From contig NZ_JACHXW010000009.1 of assembly GCF_014192395.1 (NCBI RefSeq), positions 1 through 54,035 of the forward strand: a DNA stretch of 54,035 bases, given 5' to 3'. The position numbers were made by a program, and so were the translations under genes. Below are positions 26,974 to 34,822 of this stretch, in pieces (position 1 is the first letter of the stretch; every line of letters begins with the position of its first letter). Below the pieces are notes generated by a model, which was given only the letters and a program-made list of their open reading frames with translations, did not search any database and was not told where the DNA came from. The stretch is from Paenibacillus endophyticus (GTDB lineage Bacteria > Bacillota > Bacilli > Paenibacillales > Paenibacillaceae).

Positions 26974-27927
26974 ATGCTCGAGACTGAAATTAGAAAACTA
27001 CAGCATGTGTTCAAGCAGCCAGGGCTCGCGAAACGATTCATTAAGCAATGGGATATTCAACTCATGGTCATACCCGCGCTGCTCTTCATTTTTGTATTCA
27101 GCTATATTCCGATGTACGGCGTGCTGATGGCTTTCCAAGATTACAGTATTTTCAAAGGTTTCCTGAACAGCCCTTGGGTGGGCTTCAAGCATTTCGAAAT
27201 GTTCTTCAATGCTCCTGAATTTTGGACGGTTATGCGGAATACCTTGATCATCAGCCTGCTCAAGCTTGGCATCGGTTTCCCGGCGCCGATTCTGCTCGCG
27301 CTTATGCTGAACGAGGTTCATAACCGTACCTTCAAACGCATCGTACAGACCATCAGCTATCTGCCTCACTTCTTATCCTGGGTTATCGTATCCGGCTTTG
27401 TCGTATCGATGCTCTCGACGGACAACGGCAGCTTGAATATTCTGCTGGAGTCGCTGCATCTCATTAAAGAGCCCATTAACTTCCTATCCTTGCCTGAATA
27501 TTTCTGGGCCATTCTCGTCACAACCGGCGTCTGGAAAGAAATCGGATTTGCTTCCATCGTGTATTTGGCTGCCATAGCCGGCATTAATCCGCATTTGTAC
27601 GAAGCGGCCTCGATAGACGGAGCAAGCAGGGTGAGGCAGATTTTCTCGATTACAATTCCGTCCATTCTGCCTGTCGTCGTCGTCTTCTCCATCCTAGCGA
27701 TCGGCAATCTGCTTAATGCCGGATTCGAGGACATCTTGCTCCTTGCGGGAAATCCCGTGCTGCGTGACGTGAGCGACGTTATTGATACTTATGTGTACCG
27801 GGTAGGCATCCAGAATTCCCGATTCTCCTATGCAACAGCTGCCGGTTTGTTCAAAGCCGTAATCAGCGTAGGCTTGCTGGCAGGCGCGAACTATATGGCT
27901 CGCAGGTCGGGCAACAGCTTGTGGTAA
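26974..27927 (+). CDS. sugar ABC transporter permease (LplB type)
   Basis: 317 residues, six membrane helices. The N-terminal QWDIQLMVIPALLFIFVFSY with IPMYGVLMAFQDYSIFKGF is characteristic of the LplB/YtcP group for complex carbohydrates. The cytoplasmic EAA loop reads YEAASIDGASRVRQIFSITIP. AAAAGGAGGGGG precedes the ATG. It forms a heterodimer with the product of the next gene (22-base gap). No ATPase gene is nearby; such systems normally share MsmX encoded elsewhere. Confidence 0.92.
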   Translation: MLETEIRKLQHVFKQPGLAKRFIKQWDIQLMVIPALLFIFVFSYIPMYGVLMAFQDYSIFKGFLNSPWVGFKHFEMFFNAPEFWTVMRNTLIISLLKLGIGFPAPILLALMLNEVHNRTFKRIVQTISYLPHFLSWVIVSGFVVSMLSTDNGSLNILLESLHLIKEPINFLSLPEYFWAILVTTGVWKEIGFASIVYLAAIAGINPHLYEAASIDGASRVRQIFSITIPSILPVVVVFSILAIGNLLNAGFEDILLLAGNPVLRDVSDVIDTYVYRVGIQNSRFSYATAAGLFKAVISVGLLAGANYMARRSGNSLW

Positions 27928-27949
27928 AGAGTGAAAGGGAGGCGCAGCG

Positions 27950-28843
27950 ATGAAATTATCCTTTGGCGATAAAACCTTTGTAACGGTCAACTATCTTCTA
28001 TTGTTTATACTCGGCTTTACTGCCTTCTATCCCTTCTGGAACGCTGCGGTCATTTCGTTTAACGCGGGAACCGATACGATGCTCGGCGGCATTACCTTCT
28101 GGCCGCGGGTGTTCTCCTTGGACAACTACGAGGTGGTATTCAAGGATAAGCGACTGGTTAATGGCTTCATCATCTCGGTGCTTCGCACGCTTGTCGGAAC
28201 GGTCTTGTCCATTGCGGCCACGGCGATCTTCGCATACGGCATGACGAAGAAAAATCTGATCGGCAAAAAGTTCTATATGGTCTTTTGCATATTGACGATG
28301 TATTTCAGCGGTGGATTGATCCCGAGCTATTTGCTCATTCGTGAGCTTGATCTGATGAATTCGTTCTGGGTTATGGTTATCCCCGGGATAATCAGCGTGT
28401 GGAACATGATTATATTCCGAACCTTCTTCATGGGCATTCCCGGCGGTCTTGAGGAATCGGCCCAGATTGACGGCTCCAGCAATTGGGGCATCCTGTTCCG
28501 AATCATTTTTCCGCTATCGGGGCCTGTTATTGCAACGCTTTCCTTATTCACGGCGGTGTACCACTGGAACGACTGGTTCTCGCCGAGCCTGTACATTTCC
28601 AACATTGACCTGCTTCCCATTCAGACCAAGCTTCAACAAATATTAAACTCCAATATTATGCTCGAGCAGATGTCTCAGATGGACTCGGCAGCGCAGGGAC
28701 GAATGAGCTCGATGCGTGCTGTTACGACGAAGTCGCTCTCGATGGCTACGATGATGGTAGCGACTGTCCCTATCCTATGCGTGTACCCTTTTGTGCAAAA
28801 GTATTTCGTGAAAGGTGTTCTTATCGGTTCCTTGAAGGAATAA
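27950..28843 (+). CDS. carbohydrate ABC transporter permease (YtcP type)
   Basis: 297 residues with six membrane helices. The N-terminal VNYLLLFILGFTAFYPFWN and the EAA loop ESAQIDGSSNWGILFRIIFP place it in the YtcP branch of MalG-like permeases. The tail ends YFVKGVLIGSLKE, the usual family ending. It sits between the LplB-like permease and the binding lipoprotein, all with GGGAG-type ribosome-binding sites and small gaps, so one transcript is likely. Confidence 0.92.
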   Translation: MKLSFGDKTFVTVNYLLLFILGFTAFYPFWNAAVISFNAGTDTMLGGITFWPRVFSLDNYEVVFKDKRLVNGFIISVLRTLVGTVLSIAATAIFAYGMTKKNLIGKKFYMVFCILTMYFSGGLIPSYLLIRELDLMNSFWVMVIPGIISVWNMIIFRTFFMGIPGGLEESAQIDGSSNWGILFRIIFPLSGPVIATLSLFTAVYHWNDWFSPSLYISNIDLLPIQTKLQQILNSNIMLEQMSQMDSAAQGRMSSMRAVTTKSLSMATMMVATVPILCVYPFVQKYFVKGVLIGSLKE

Positions 28844-28902
28844 CCACGGGTTCAAGGCGTTAGCTTTAACCATAGATAAATAGGCGGAAGGGAGTTTGGG
28901 CG

Positions 28903-30549
28903 ATGACTAAATTCAGTAAAACGTTTCAAGCGGCATTGTCAGTCACACTTGTCTTGGGTCTGGTATTAACGGGGTGCGCGAGCAATAAGGAGGCAAATTC
29001 GGAATCAGGGGAGGGAGCTAACAACGCCCCAGAGTCCACCGCAGCCGCATATGTTTTGGGTGAGCAGCCGCTCGAATTCTCTTTTTACGGGCACTATGAC
29101 TGGTACACGATGCCGCCTTGGGGCGAGGATCTCGCTACAAAGTGGATTCAAGACAATAAAAAAGTAAACGTGGTTCCGGTCAGCTCTGGCGGCGCTGCCA
29201 AGCAGAAGTTGAACACGATGATCGTCTCGCAGGAGCTTCCGGACGTAATCTGGATGGAGCGCGACGCGGATGTAGAGAAGCTTCGCTCTGAAGGGTTGCT
29301 TGTTCCGTTTGATGACTATTTGGATAAATACCCGAATTTGAAAAAATGGGCAGGGGAAGCGACGCTTGACATGCTGCGCTCGCCTGACGGCAAGCTGTAC
29401 CAATTCCCGAACTGGTACACCACGCAGCCGAACGGCAACGCTGGGTACCTGGTAAACAAGAAGATTTACGAGGAGCTTGGCTCTCCTAGTCTTGAAACAA
29501 CAGATGACCTTTATGCATATTTGACACAGGTTAAGGAGAAATACCCGGATGTTGTGCCTCTTGAAGTAGGGCAAAGCGCATCAGGTATCGATATATTGGT
29601 GTCGGCGTTCGGCGAGAATCGTCCTTATACGTATAATGCGATGAAGGCCGTACCAAATGGCGATACGCTGGGTTCGATCTTCACGGATCCCGTTTACCGC
29701 GAATCGATTCAATATGCGAGCAAGCTGTATCGCGAGAAGCTTATCTCGCAAGATTCGTTCACGCAAAAGCTGGAGCAGGTTGAGCAGAAGGTCGTAACGG
29801 GCAAAATTGCGGTGTACGCTGCATCCAGCCCAACGGAGTTCGGTGCGAAGGGGAATGCGCTGCTTAAAGCGGCAGATCCAAGTGCAGGCTACATTATGGT
29901 ATGGCCGGTTCATAAAGCGGGACTTGATAAAAACAAAATTTTCCCAGGCGATTACAAGCAGCTTGGTTGGAACGTGAGCGTGATTACGAAAGCAGCCAAA
30001 GATCCGGAAGCTATCTTCGCGTTCTTGGATTGGTTCACGGGCCCGGAAGGCCAACGTACCATTATGTGGGGCCCTGAAGGTTTGTACTGGGACGGGGCGG
30101 ATGCGGACGAGGTGCCGTTATTCACTGAGAAATTCACATCGGACATTGAAGGGCGCGAAGCGCTTATGGCAGCTACCGTCAACTTCCAATGGAATGGGAA
30201 TACCGTTTATGTAGATAATTCCAAAATGAAATTCGAGTCCACGCTCCCTGCGGAGAAACGCAGCTGGGAAACGTACTGGCAATCGGAGATTACGTGGAAG
30301 ACGCAGTACAATACGACGGAATTCGTTAACCTGGATCCAGCGGGTGATACGGATGAAGGCATCGTAGCCCAAAGCGTGCATGATATTTACGAGAAAGCAA
30401 GAGCCAAAGCCATTATGAACGCAGCTTCGGATGAAGAAGTGGCGAGCATATTGGACAAGGCTGAGGCAGATGCGCAAAAAGCGGGCTATGAGCGCCTATT
30501 GAAATACAAAACCGAGAAGTGGCAAGAAAATGTAAGCAAGCTGAAATAA
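28903..30549 (+). CDS. extracellular solute-binding lipoprotein (LplA type)
   Basis: 548 residues. A lipoprotein signal with lipobox VLTGC (Cys near residue 26) is followed by an Asn/Ser/Glu-rich linker. The body shows PDVIWMERDADVEKLRSEG, PNGNAGYLVNKKIYEELG and a C-terminal family 1-like binding-protein region. The size near 550 residues is usual for the LplA group, which serves oligosaccharides. It is anchored outside the membrane and delivers substrate to the two permeases before it. The ribosome-binding site GAAGGGAG lies 8-10 bases upstream. Confidence 0.92.
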   Translation: MTKFSKTFQAALSVTLVLGLVLTGCASNKEANSESGEGANNAPESTAAAYVLGEQPLEFSFYGHYDWYTMPPWGEDLATKWIQDNKKVNVVPVSSGGAAKQKLNTMIVSQELPDVIWMERDADVEKLRSEGLLVPFDDYLDKYPNLKKWAGEATLDMLRSPDGKLYQFPNWYTTQPNGNAGYLVNKKIYEELGSPSLETTDDLYAYLTQVKEKYPDVVPLEVGQSASGIDILVSAFGENRPYTYNAMKAVPNGDTLGSIFTDPVYRESIQYASKLYREKLISQDSFTQKLEQVEQKVVTGKIAVYAASSPTEFGAKGNALLKAADPSAGYIMVWPVHKAGLDKNKIFPGDYKQLGWNVSVITKAAKDPEAIFAFLDWFTGPEGQRTIMWGPEGLYWDGADADEVPLFTEKFTSDIEGREALMAATVNFQWNGNTVYVDNSKMKFESTLPAEKRSWETYWQSEITWKTQYNTTEFVNLDPAGDTDEGIVAQSVHDIYEKARAKAIMNAASDEEVASILDKAEADAQKAGYERLLKYKTEKWQENVSKLK

Positions 30550-30704
30550 TCAAACGAGCAGTCAGCGCTACGCGCTAAATGCAATCTGCTGCAATGGTTT
30601 GGAGACTGTGCGCTTTGCGGGGAATTGCTCCTGCAAGGCGTGCTCCCTGCAAGGAGAACGTGGGCAGTCTTCTAAACCAAGCATTCACATGGGAGCGATC
30701 ATAT

Positions 30705-31700
30705 TTGACATATTATTTGGGTGTTGATGGCGGAGGAAGCAAGACGATTGCTGTCGTAACGGATCAGACCGGGCGCGTCATTGGGCTTGGCGAGAGCGGC
30801 TGCGGCAATCATCAATTAGGCGTGGAGCTGGCAAAAGACAATATTGAAGCTGCTGTGATGCAAGCATTGCGGCAAGCAGCAGTTGTAAAAGCGGACATTG
30901 CATATGCCGTTTTTGGACTGGCGGGAGCGGATCGCGAGGCGGATTTTAAAATTTTGCGGCCGATGATTGCTCAGCTGGGTTTTTCGCATCATGACATTGT
31001 ATGCGATACGGTTATTGGTTTAAGGGCTGGAACGAAGCAGCCTGATGGCGTTGTCGTCATTTGCGGAAGCGGTACGAACAGCTACGGGATTAACAAGCAT
31101 GGCGATCACGTTCAGTGCGGCGGATTTGGTTATGCCTATGGTGATTTTGGCGGGGGCAGCAATCTCGCGGTAGAGGTTTTTCGCTCGGTTATTCGGGCAT
31201 GGGAAGGCCGGGAGCAGGCGACGCTGCTGACGGATTTGACGCTTCGCATGCTGAATTATGCATCGGTAGAGCTTATGTTCCATGATTTCCTCGATGAAAG
31301 CAGGCACGTTCCCCATATGCTTGCGAAGCTCTTATTCGAAGCGGCTGAGCAAGGGGATACGGTTGCCAGCATGATTTTGCAACGGCAGGGCGAGGAGCTC
31401 GGCTTGGCAGCCAGTGCCGTTATTCGGAAGCTAAGCATGCAGGATGACGTATTTGATCTTGTGATGGTCGGCAGTGTGCTCACTCGGGGCGACAGTCGCT
31501 ATATTGCTCCTTTTATTGCGCGAAGCGCACAGCAGGCTGCCCCAAATTGCCGCCTGTCCGTATTGACGATGGAACCTGCAGCTGGCGCTATTTTATTAGC
31601 CATGGAAAAAACGGCTCCCGCTATCGAAGAGTCCGTATACGCAAGCTTGTACAAGTATCTGGCTGTGAAGGAGGCTCCTGTAGAATGGGTGCTGGACTAA
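30705..31700 (+). CDS. BadF/BadG/BcrA-type sugar kinase (N-acetylglucosamine kinase family)
   Basis: About 331 residues from the TTG at 30705 with GGGAG nine bases upstream; the open frame extends 42 codons farther without a credible start. The ASKHA phosphate-1 loop is YLGVDGGGSKTIAVV, with phosphate-2 near VVICGSGTNSYG and the adenosine motif at MVGSVLTRGDS. This group includes eukaryotic-type GlcNAc kinase and bacterial amino-sugar kinases. It overlaps the GH4 gene by 16 bases. In this operon it could phosphorylate the imported disaccharide so that the GH4 enzyme can act. That substrate is inferred. Confidence 0.85.
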   Translation: MTYYLGVDGGGSKTIAVVTDQTGRVIGLGESGCGNHQLGVELAKDNIEAAVMQALRQAAVVKADIAYAVFGLAGADREADFKILRPMIAQLGFSHHDIVCDTVIGLRAGTKQPDGVVVICGSGTNSYGINKHGDHVQCGGFGYAYGDFGGGSNLAVEVFRSVIRAWEGREQATLLTDLTLRMLNYASVELMFHDFLDESRHVPHMLAKLLFEAAEQGDTVASMILQRQGEELGLAASAVIRKLSMQDDVFDLVMVGSVLTRGDSRYIAPFIARSAQQAAPNCRLSVLTMEPAAGAILLAMEKTAPAIEESVYASLYKYLAVKEAPVEWVLD

Positions 31701-32989
31701 AAGTAGTTGTGATTGGTGGCGGGTCTTCCTATACGCCGGAATTAATTGAGGGCTTTATCTTGAACTATGAAACCTTTCCGGTTACGGAGATTGTGCTGGT
31801 TGATATTGAAGCGGGCCGCAATAAGCTGGCGATTGTAGGGCATCTGGCCATTCGAATGATCGAAAAATCAGGCTTGCCGATTAAACTGAATCTGACGCTG
31901 GATCGGCGATCGGTGCTCGCAGGCGCTGATTTCGTCACGACGCAAATGCGGGTCGGCAGGCTGGAGGCGCGCGGCTGGGACGAGTCGATTCCGCTTAAGT
32001 ACAAGATGATCGGACAAGAGACGACTGGTGCCGGAGGCATGATGAAGGCACTGCGCACGATTCCCGTCCTGCTTGAGATTTGCAAGGATATGGAGGAGCT
32101 TTGCCCGAATGCGTGGCTGCTTAATTTCACGAATCCAGCGGGAATGGTTACGGAAGCGATTCACAAATATTCGAAAATTAAATCCGTCGGTTTATGCAAC
32201 TCCCCGATCGCGGCCTATAAATGGCTGAAAAATGTGTATCAAGTGCCGATCGAAAACATTTATTGCGAGTTTGCGGGGCTTAACCACCTGCATTGGATCA
32301 GCACCATTACGGTGAACGGAGAATCCAAGCTGGAGGAGCTGCTGAACAACGAGGACGGCTATTCGGCTAAAAACGTACCGCAATACGCATGGAATGGCAG
32401 CTTGCTTCGTTCGCTGGGGGCGATTCCTTCGTATTACCTCAAATATTTCTACTTAAAGCGTGAAATATTGGCGGAGCAGCAGACTGCGGCTGCCAAAGGG
32501 GAGACGCGCGCTGAGACCGTTCAGCGGCTTGAGGACGAGTTGTTTGACATATACAAGGACCCGAATTTATCGGAAAAGCCAAAGCAGCTTGAGCAGCGCG
32601 GCGGGGCTTATTATTCTGAGGCGGCGGTTAAGCTGATGAACTCGCTGTACAATGACAGCCGCGATATTCAAACGTTGAACGTTCCGAACCAAGGCGTGCT
32701 GGATTTCCTTCCGGATGACGCATGCATCGAGGTGAATTGCATCGTGACCAAGGAAGGGCCGATTCCGCAGAAGGTAGCGATCGTGCCTGCCGCTGCCAAA
32801 GGGCTTATCCATGCGGTCAAGGTGTATGAGCAGCTTGCTATTGAGGCAGCCGTTACGGGCAATAGGGACACTGCGCTGCTGGCGCTGGCGCATCATCCGC
32901 TAGTGGATTCGACGAATGACGCCCAGCTTATGCTTGATGAGATGCTGGGGCGGAACAAGGCCTATTTGCCACTGTTTTTCGCTGAATAG
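31685..32989 (+). CDS. family 4 glycoside hydrolase (6-phospho-beta-glucosidase type)
   Basis: 434 residues from the ATG at 31685, ten bases after AAGGAGG; the open frame upstream overlaps the kinase and is not used. The NAD-binding loop is VVVIGGGSSYTPEL. FTNPAGMVTEA and VGLCNSPIAAYKWL contain the family Asn and the metal-binding Cys, and EFAGLNHLHW carries the metal-binding His. GH4 enzymes use NAD+ and Mn2+ with a redox elimination mechanism and normally need a 6-phosphorylated glycoside. GLCNSP matches the beta-glucosidase branch rather than the alpha branch. Last gene of the sugar operon; a terminator follows. Confidence 0.9.
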   Translation: MGAGLKVVVIGGGSSYTPELIEGFILNYETFPVTEIVLVDIEAGRNKLAIVGHLAIRMIEKSGLPIKLNLTLDRRSVLAGADFVTTQMRVGRLEARGWDESIPLKYKMIGQETTGAGGMMKALRTIPVLLEICKDMEELCPNAWLLNFTNPAGMVTEAIHKYSKIKSVGLCNSPIAAYKWLKNVYQVPIENIYCEFAGLNHLHWISTITVNGESKLEELLNNEDGYSAKNVPQYAWNGSLLRSLGAIPSYYLKYFYLKREILAEQQTAAAKGETRAETVQRLEDELFDIYKDPNLSEKPKQLEQRGGAYYSEAAVKLMNSLYNDSRDIQTLNVPNQGVLDFLPDDACIEVNCIVTKEGPIPQKVAIVPAAAKGLIHAVKVYEQLAIEAAVTGNRDTALLALAHHPLVDSTNDAQLMLDEMLGRNKAYLPLFFAE

Positions 32990-33007
32990 AAAAATAACGC
33001 ATGTTAG

Positions 33008-33042
33008 GGATGCTCGCTGCCAATCGGCTGCGGCATCCTTTT
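33008..33042 (+). terminator. Terminator of the sugar operon
   Basis: GGATGC (33008-33013) pairs with GCATCC (33033-33038) with further inner GC pairs, followed by TTTT. Confidence 0.65.
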
Positions 33043-33156
33043 GCGTGCGTATCCGGCAAGTCGCATTTCGCTATGAAAACTGCTACTGTAGAGTGAACGA
33101 AGATGAGTGAACAACTCGGAGGGAAGCTCTCTGAATAGATGGATGGAGGAATGCGC

Positions 33157-34143
33157 ATGCCTGGTTTCAAAGCGTTAGTCATCGATCATATAGATGGAAA
33201 AGTTGCTGCTGGCATCAAACGATTGGAGGTTAAGGACCTGCCTGAAGGCGAGCTGCTCATACGAGTAGCGTATTCAAGCGTGAACTACAAGGATGCGCTG
33301 GCGTGTAAGGCAGGCGGAGGCGTTGTGAAGAGCTATCCCTTCGTACCGGGCATTGACCTTGCGGGTACGATTGTCGCAAGCGAAGACGACGGATTCCGGC
33401 CTGGCGAACAAATTATAGTGACGGGTTATGGTCTCGGAGTCATCCATTACGGCGGGTACAGCGAATACGCGAGAGTGCCTGCTGAGTGGGCGGTAAAGCT
33501 GCCTGAAAATCTGACAATGAAAGAAGCGATGATACTGGGGACGGCGGGCTTTACGGCAGGCTTGTCGGTATACGAGCTGCAGCAGAGCGGCATTCGCCCA
33601 GAGGATGGCCCTATTCTGGTAACGGGAGCTACGGGCGGAGTAGGAAGCGTCGCTGCCGCCATTGCGGCCAAACTCGGATACGAGGTAGCCGCGAGTACGG
33701 GGAAAGCGGATAAGAGCGGCTATCTGCGGGAGCTAGGCGTTAAACGTATTCTCGCGCGCGAGGAGCTTGGGGCAGGCGCGAAGAAGGCGCTGGACAAGCA
33801 GCGATGGGCGGGAGCGATTGATTGCGTCGGCGGCGAGACGCTGGCAGCGCTTCTATCGCAAATGAAATACGGCGGCGTTGTCGCGGCGAGCGGCTTGACC
33901 GGAGGCTCCGGGCTGCCTGCAACGGTATTCCCGTTCATTATTAGGGCGGTTCGATTGATTGGAATTGATTCGGTTATGGCGGGCATGGATAAGCGACTCA
34001 AGGTTTGGGAGCTGCTGGCGGGCGAATATAAACCAAGCGTGCTGGGCGAACTATTCACGGAAATCGGGCTGGAGCAGGTAAGTGCTCATGTCGATGCCCT
34101 GCTGGCTGGACGGTCCAGCGGCAGGGTTATTATTAAGCTGTAG
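33157..34143 (+). CDS. YhdH/YhfP-family quinone oxidoreductase (MDR superfamily)
   Basis: 328 residues from the ATG at 33157, six bases after GGAGGA; earlier in-frame ATGs at 33139 and 33151 overlap or abut that site. The zinc-less MDR pattern is present: SSVNYKDALACKAGGGVVKS and PFVPGIDLAGTIV, then the cofactor loop VTGATGGVGSVAAAIAAKLG. This is the YhdH/AcuI group, which reduces acrylyl-CoA or quinones with NADPH. The substrate in this organism is not known. Single gene. Confidence 0.88.
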   Translation: MPGFKALVIDHIDGKVAAGIKRLEVKDLPEGELLIRVAYSSVNYKDALACKAGGGVVKSYPFVPGIDLAGTIVASEDDGFRPGEQIIVTGYGLGVIHYGGYSEYARVPAEWAVKLPENLTMKEAMILGTAGFTAGLSVYELQQSGIRPEDGPILVTGATGGVGSVAAAIAAKLGYEVAASTGKADKSGYLRELGVKRILAREELGAGAKKALDKQRWAGAIDCVGGETLAALLSQMKYGGVVAASGLTGGSGLPATVFPFIIRAVRLIGIDSVMAGMDKRLKVWELLAGEYKPSVLGELFTEIGLEQVSAHVDALLAGRSSGRVIIKL

Positions 34144-34200
34144 CAGAGAGATATCGGTCAATATGGATTTGCGGCATCTGGGGCTGCGGTTCAGGCAGCG

Positions 34201-34623
34201 TTAGCCTCGTTTCAAGCGTCGCGCGCGAAATTGCTTGTACTGGAAGTAAATCGTGCAGCCGATGCAATAGCCGAGAATGGCTGCAAGAGCCGCAGCGCCC
34301 ATCATCCCGGCAAAAATATAGCCGGCTGCAGTCCAGCCGAAAGCAAAGCTAAGCAGCGACAAGGTGAGAAAGCCTACGCCGAGCGAGTTGTTGAAGCGCT
34401 GCAGCTCGGCTGCTTCTGTCTGCGCTGCGGGCAAGAAGCGAGTGAGGAAAGGGCGGGCTGCTAGAATGAAAGCATTTGCTTTCGGGCCTGCAAGGAGTCC
34501 GATGATTTGGATTATAAACAAGACCTCTATGAGCCAAGGCAGCTGCAGTCCAATTGCAATAAGCAGAAAGATAACAATGCCTGTCTGATTGCTGCGGACG
34601 TAAGGAATCGGAATTTCTTTCAT
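34201..34623 (-). CDS. DUF4395 integral membrane protein
   Basis: 140 residues with four membrane segments. The N-terminal IPIPYVRSNQTGIVIFLLIA and the C-terminal ILGYCIGCTIYFQYK (CxxC-like pair near the end of the last helix) are the DUF4395 hallmarks. Function unknown; homologues often accompany thiol-redox or thiosulfate proteins, but none is visible here. It converges on the preceding oxidoreductase and diverges from the cyclase operon. Confidence 0.85.
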   Translation of the reverse strand: MKEIPIPYVRSNQTGIVIFLLIAIGLQLPWLIEVLFIIQIIGLLAGPKANAFILAARPFLTRFLPAAQTEAAELQRFNNSLGVGFLTLSLLSFAFGWTAAGYIFAGMMGAAALAAILGYCIGCTIYFQYKQFRARRLKRG

Positions 34624-34822
34624 CTAAATACCAACTTTCCGTATTGGATTTATATAATTTATAGTAGTGAATGGCTGAACATTTAGCAACAGGTATTTCA
34701 AGACATCTGATAAAAATTATTTTTAGATAACTTTCGACAACTATCCATTATTTTCACTATTCATATATAATAGGCCTATGAAACTAAAGTACTAGTTTAG
34801 CTGATATGAGGTAGATTAATAG

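Noticed and set aside
31547..31684. N-terminal extension of the GH4 protein
   Set aside because: It overlaps the kinase coding sequence in another frame. The ATG at 31685 has the AAGGAGG site and matches the family N-terminus.
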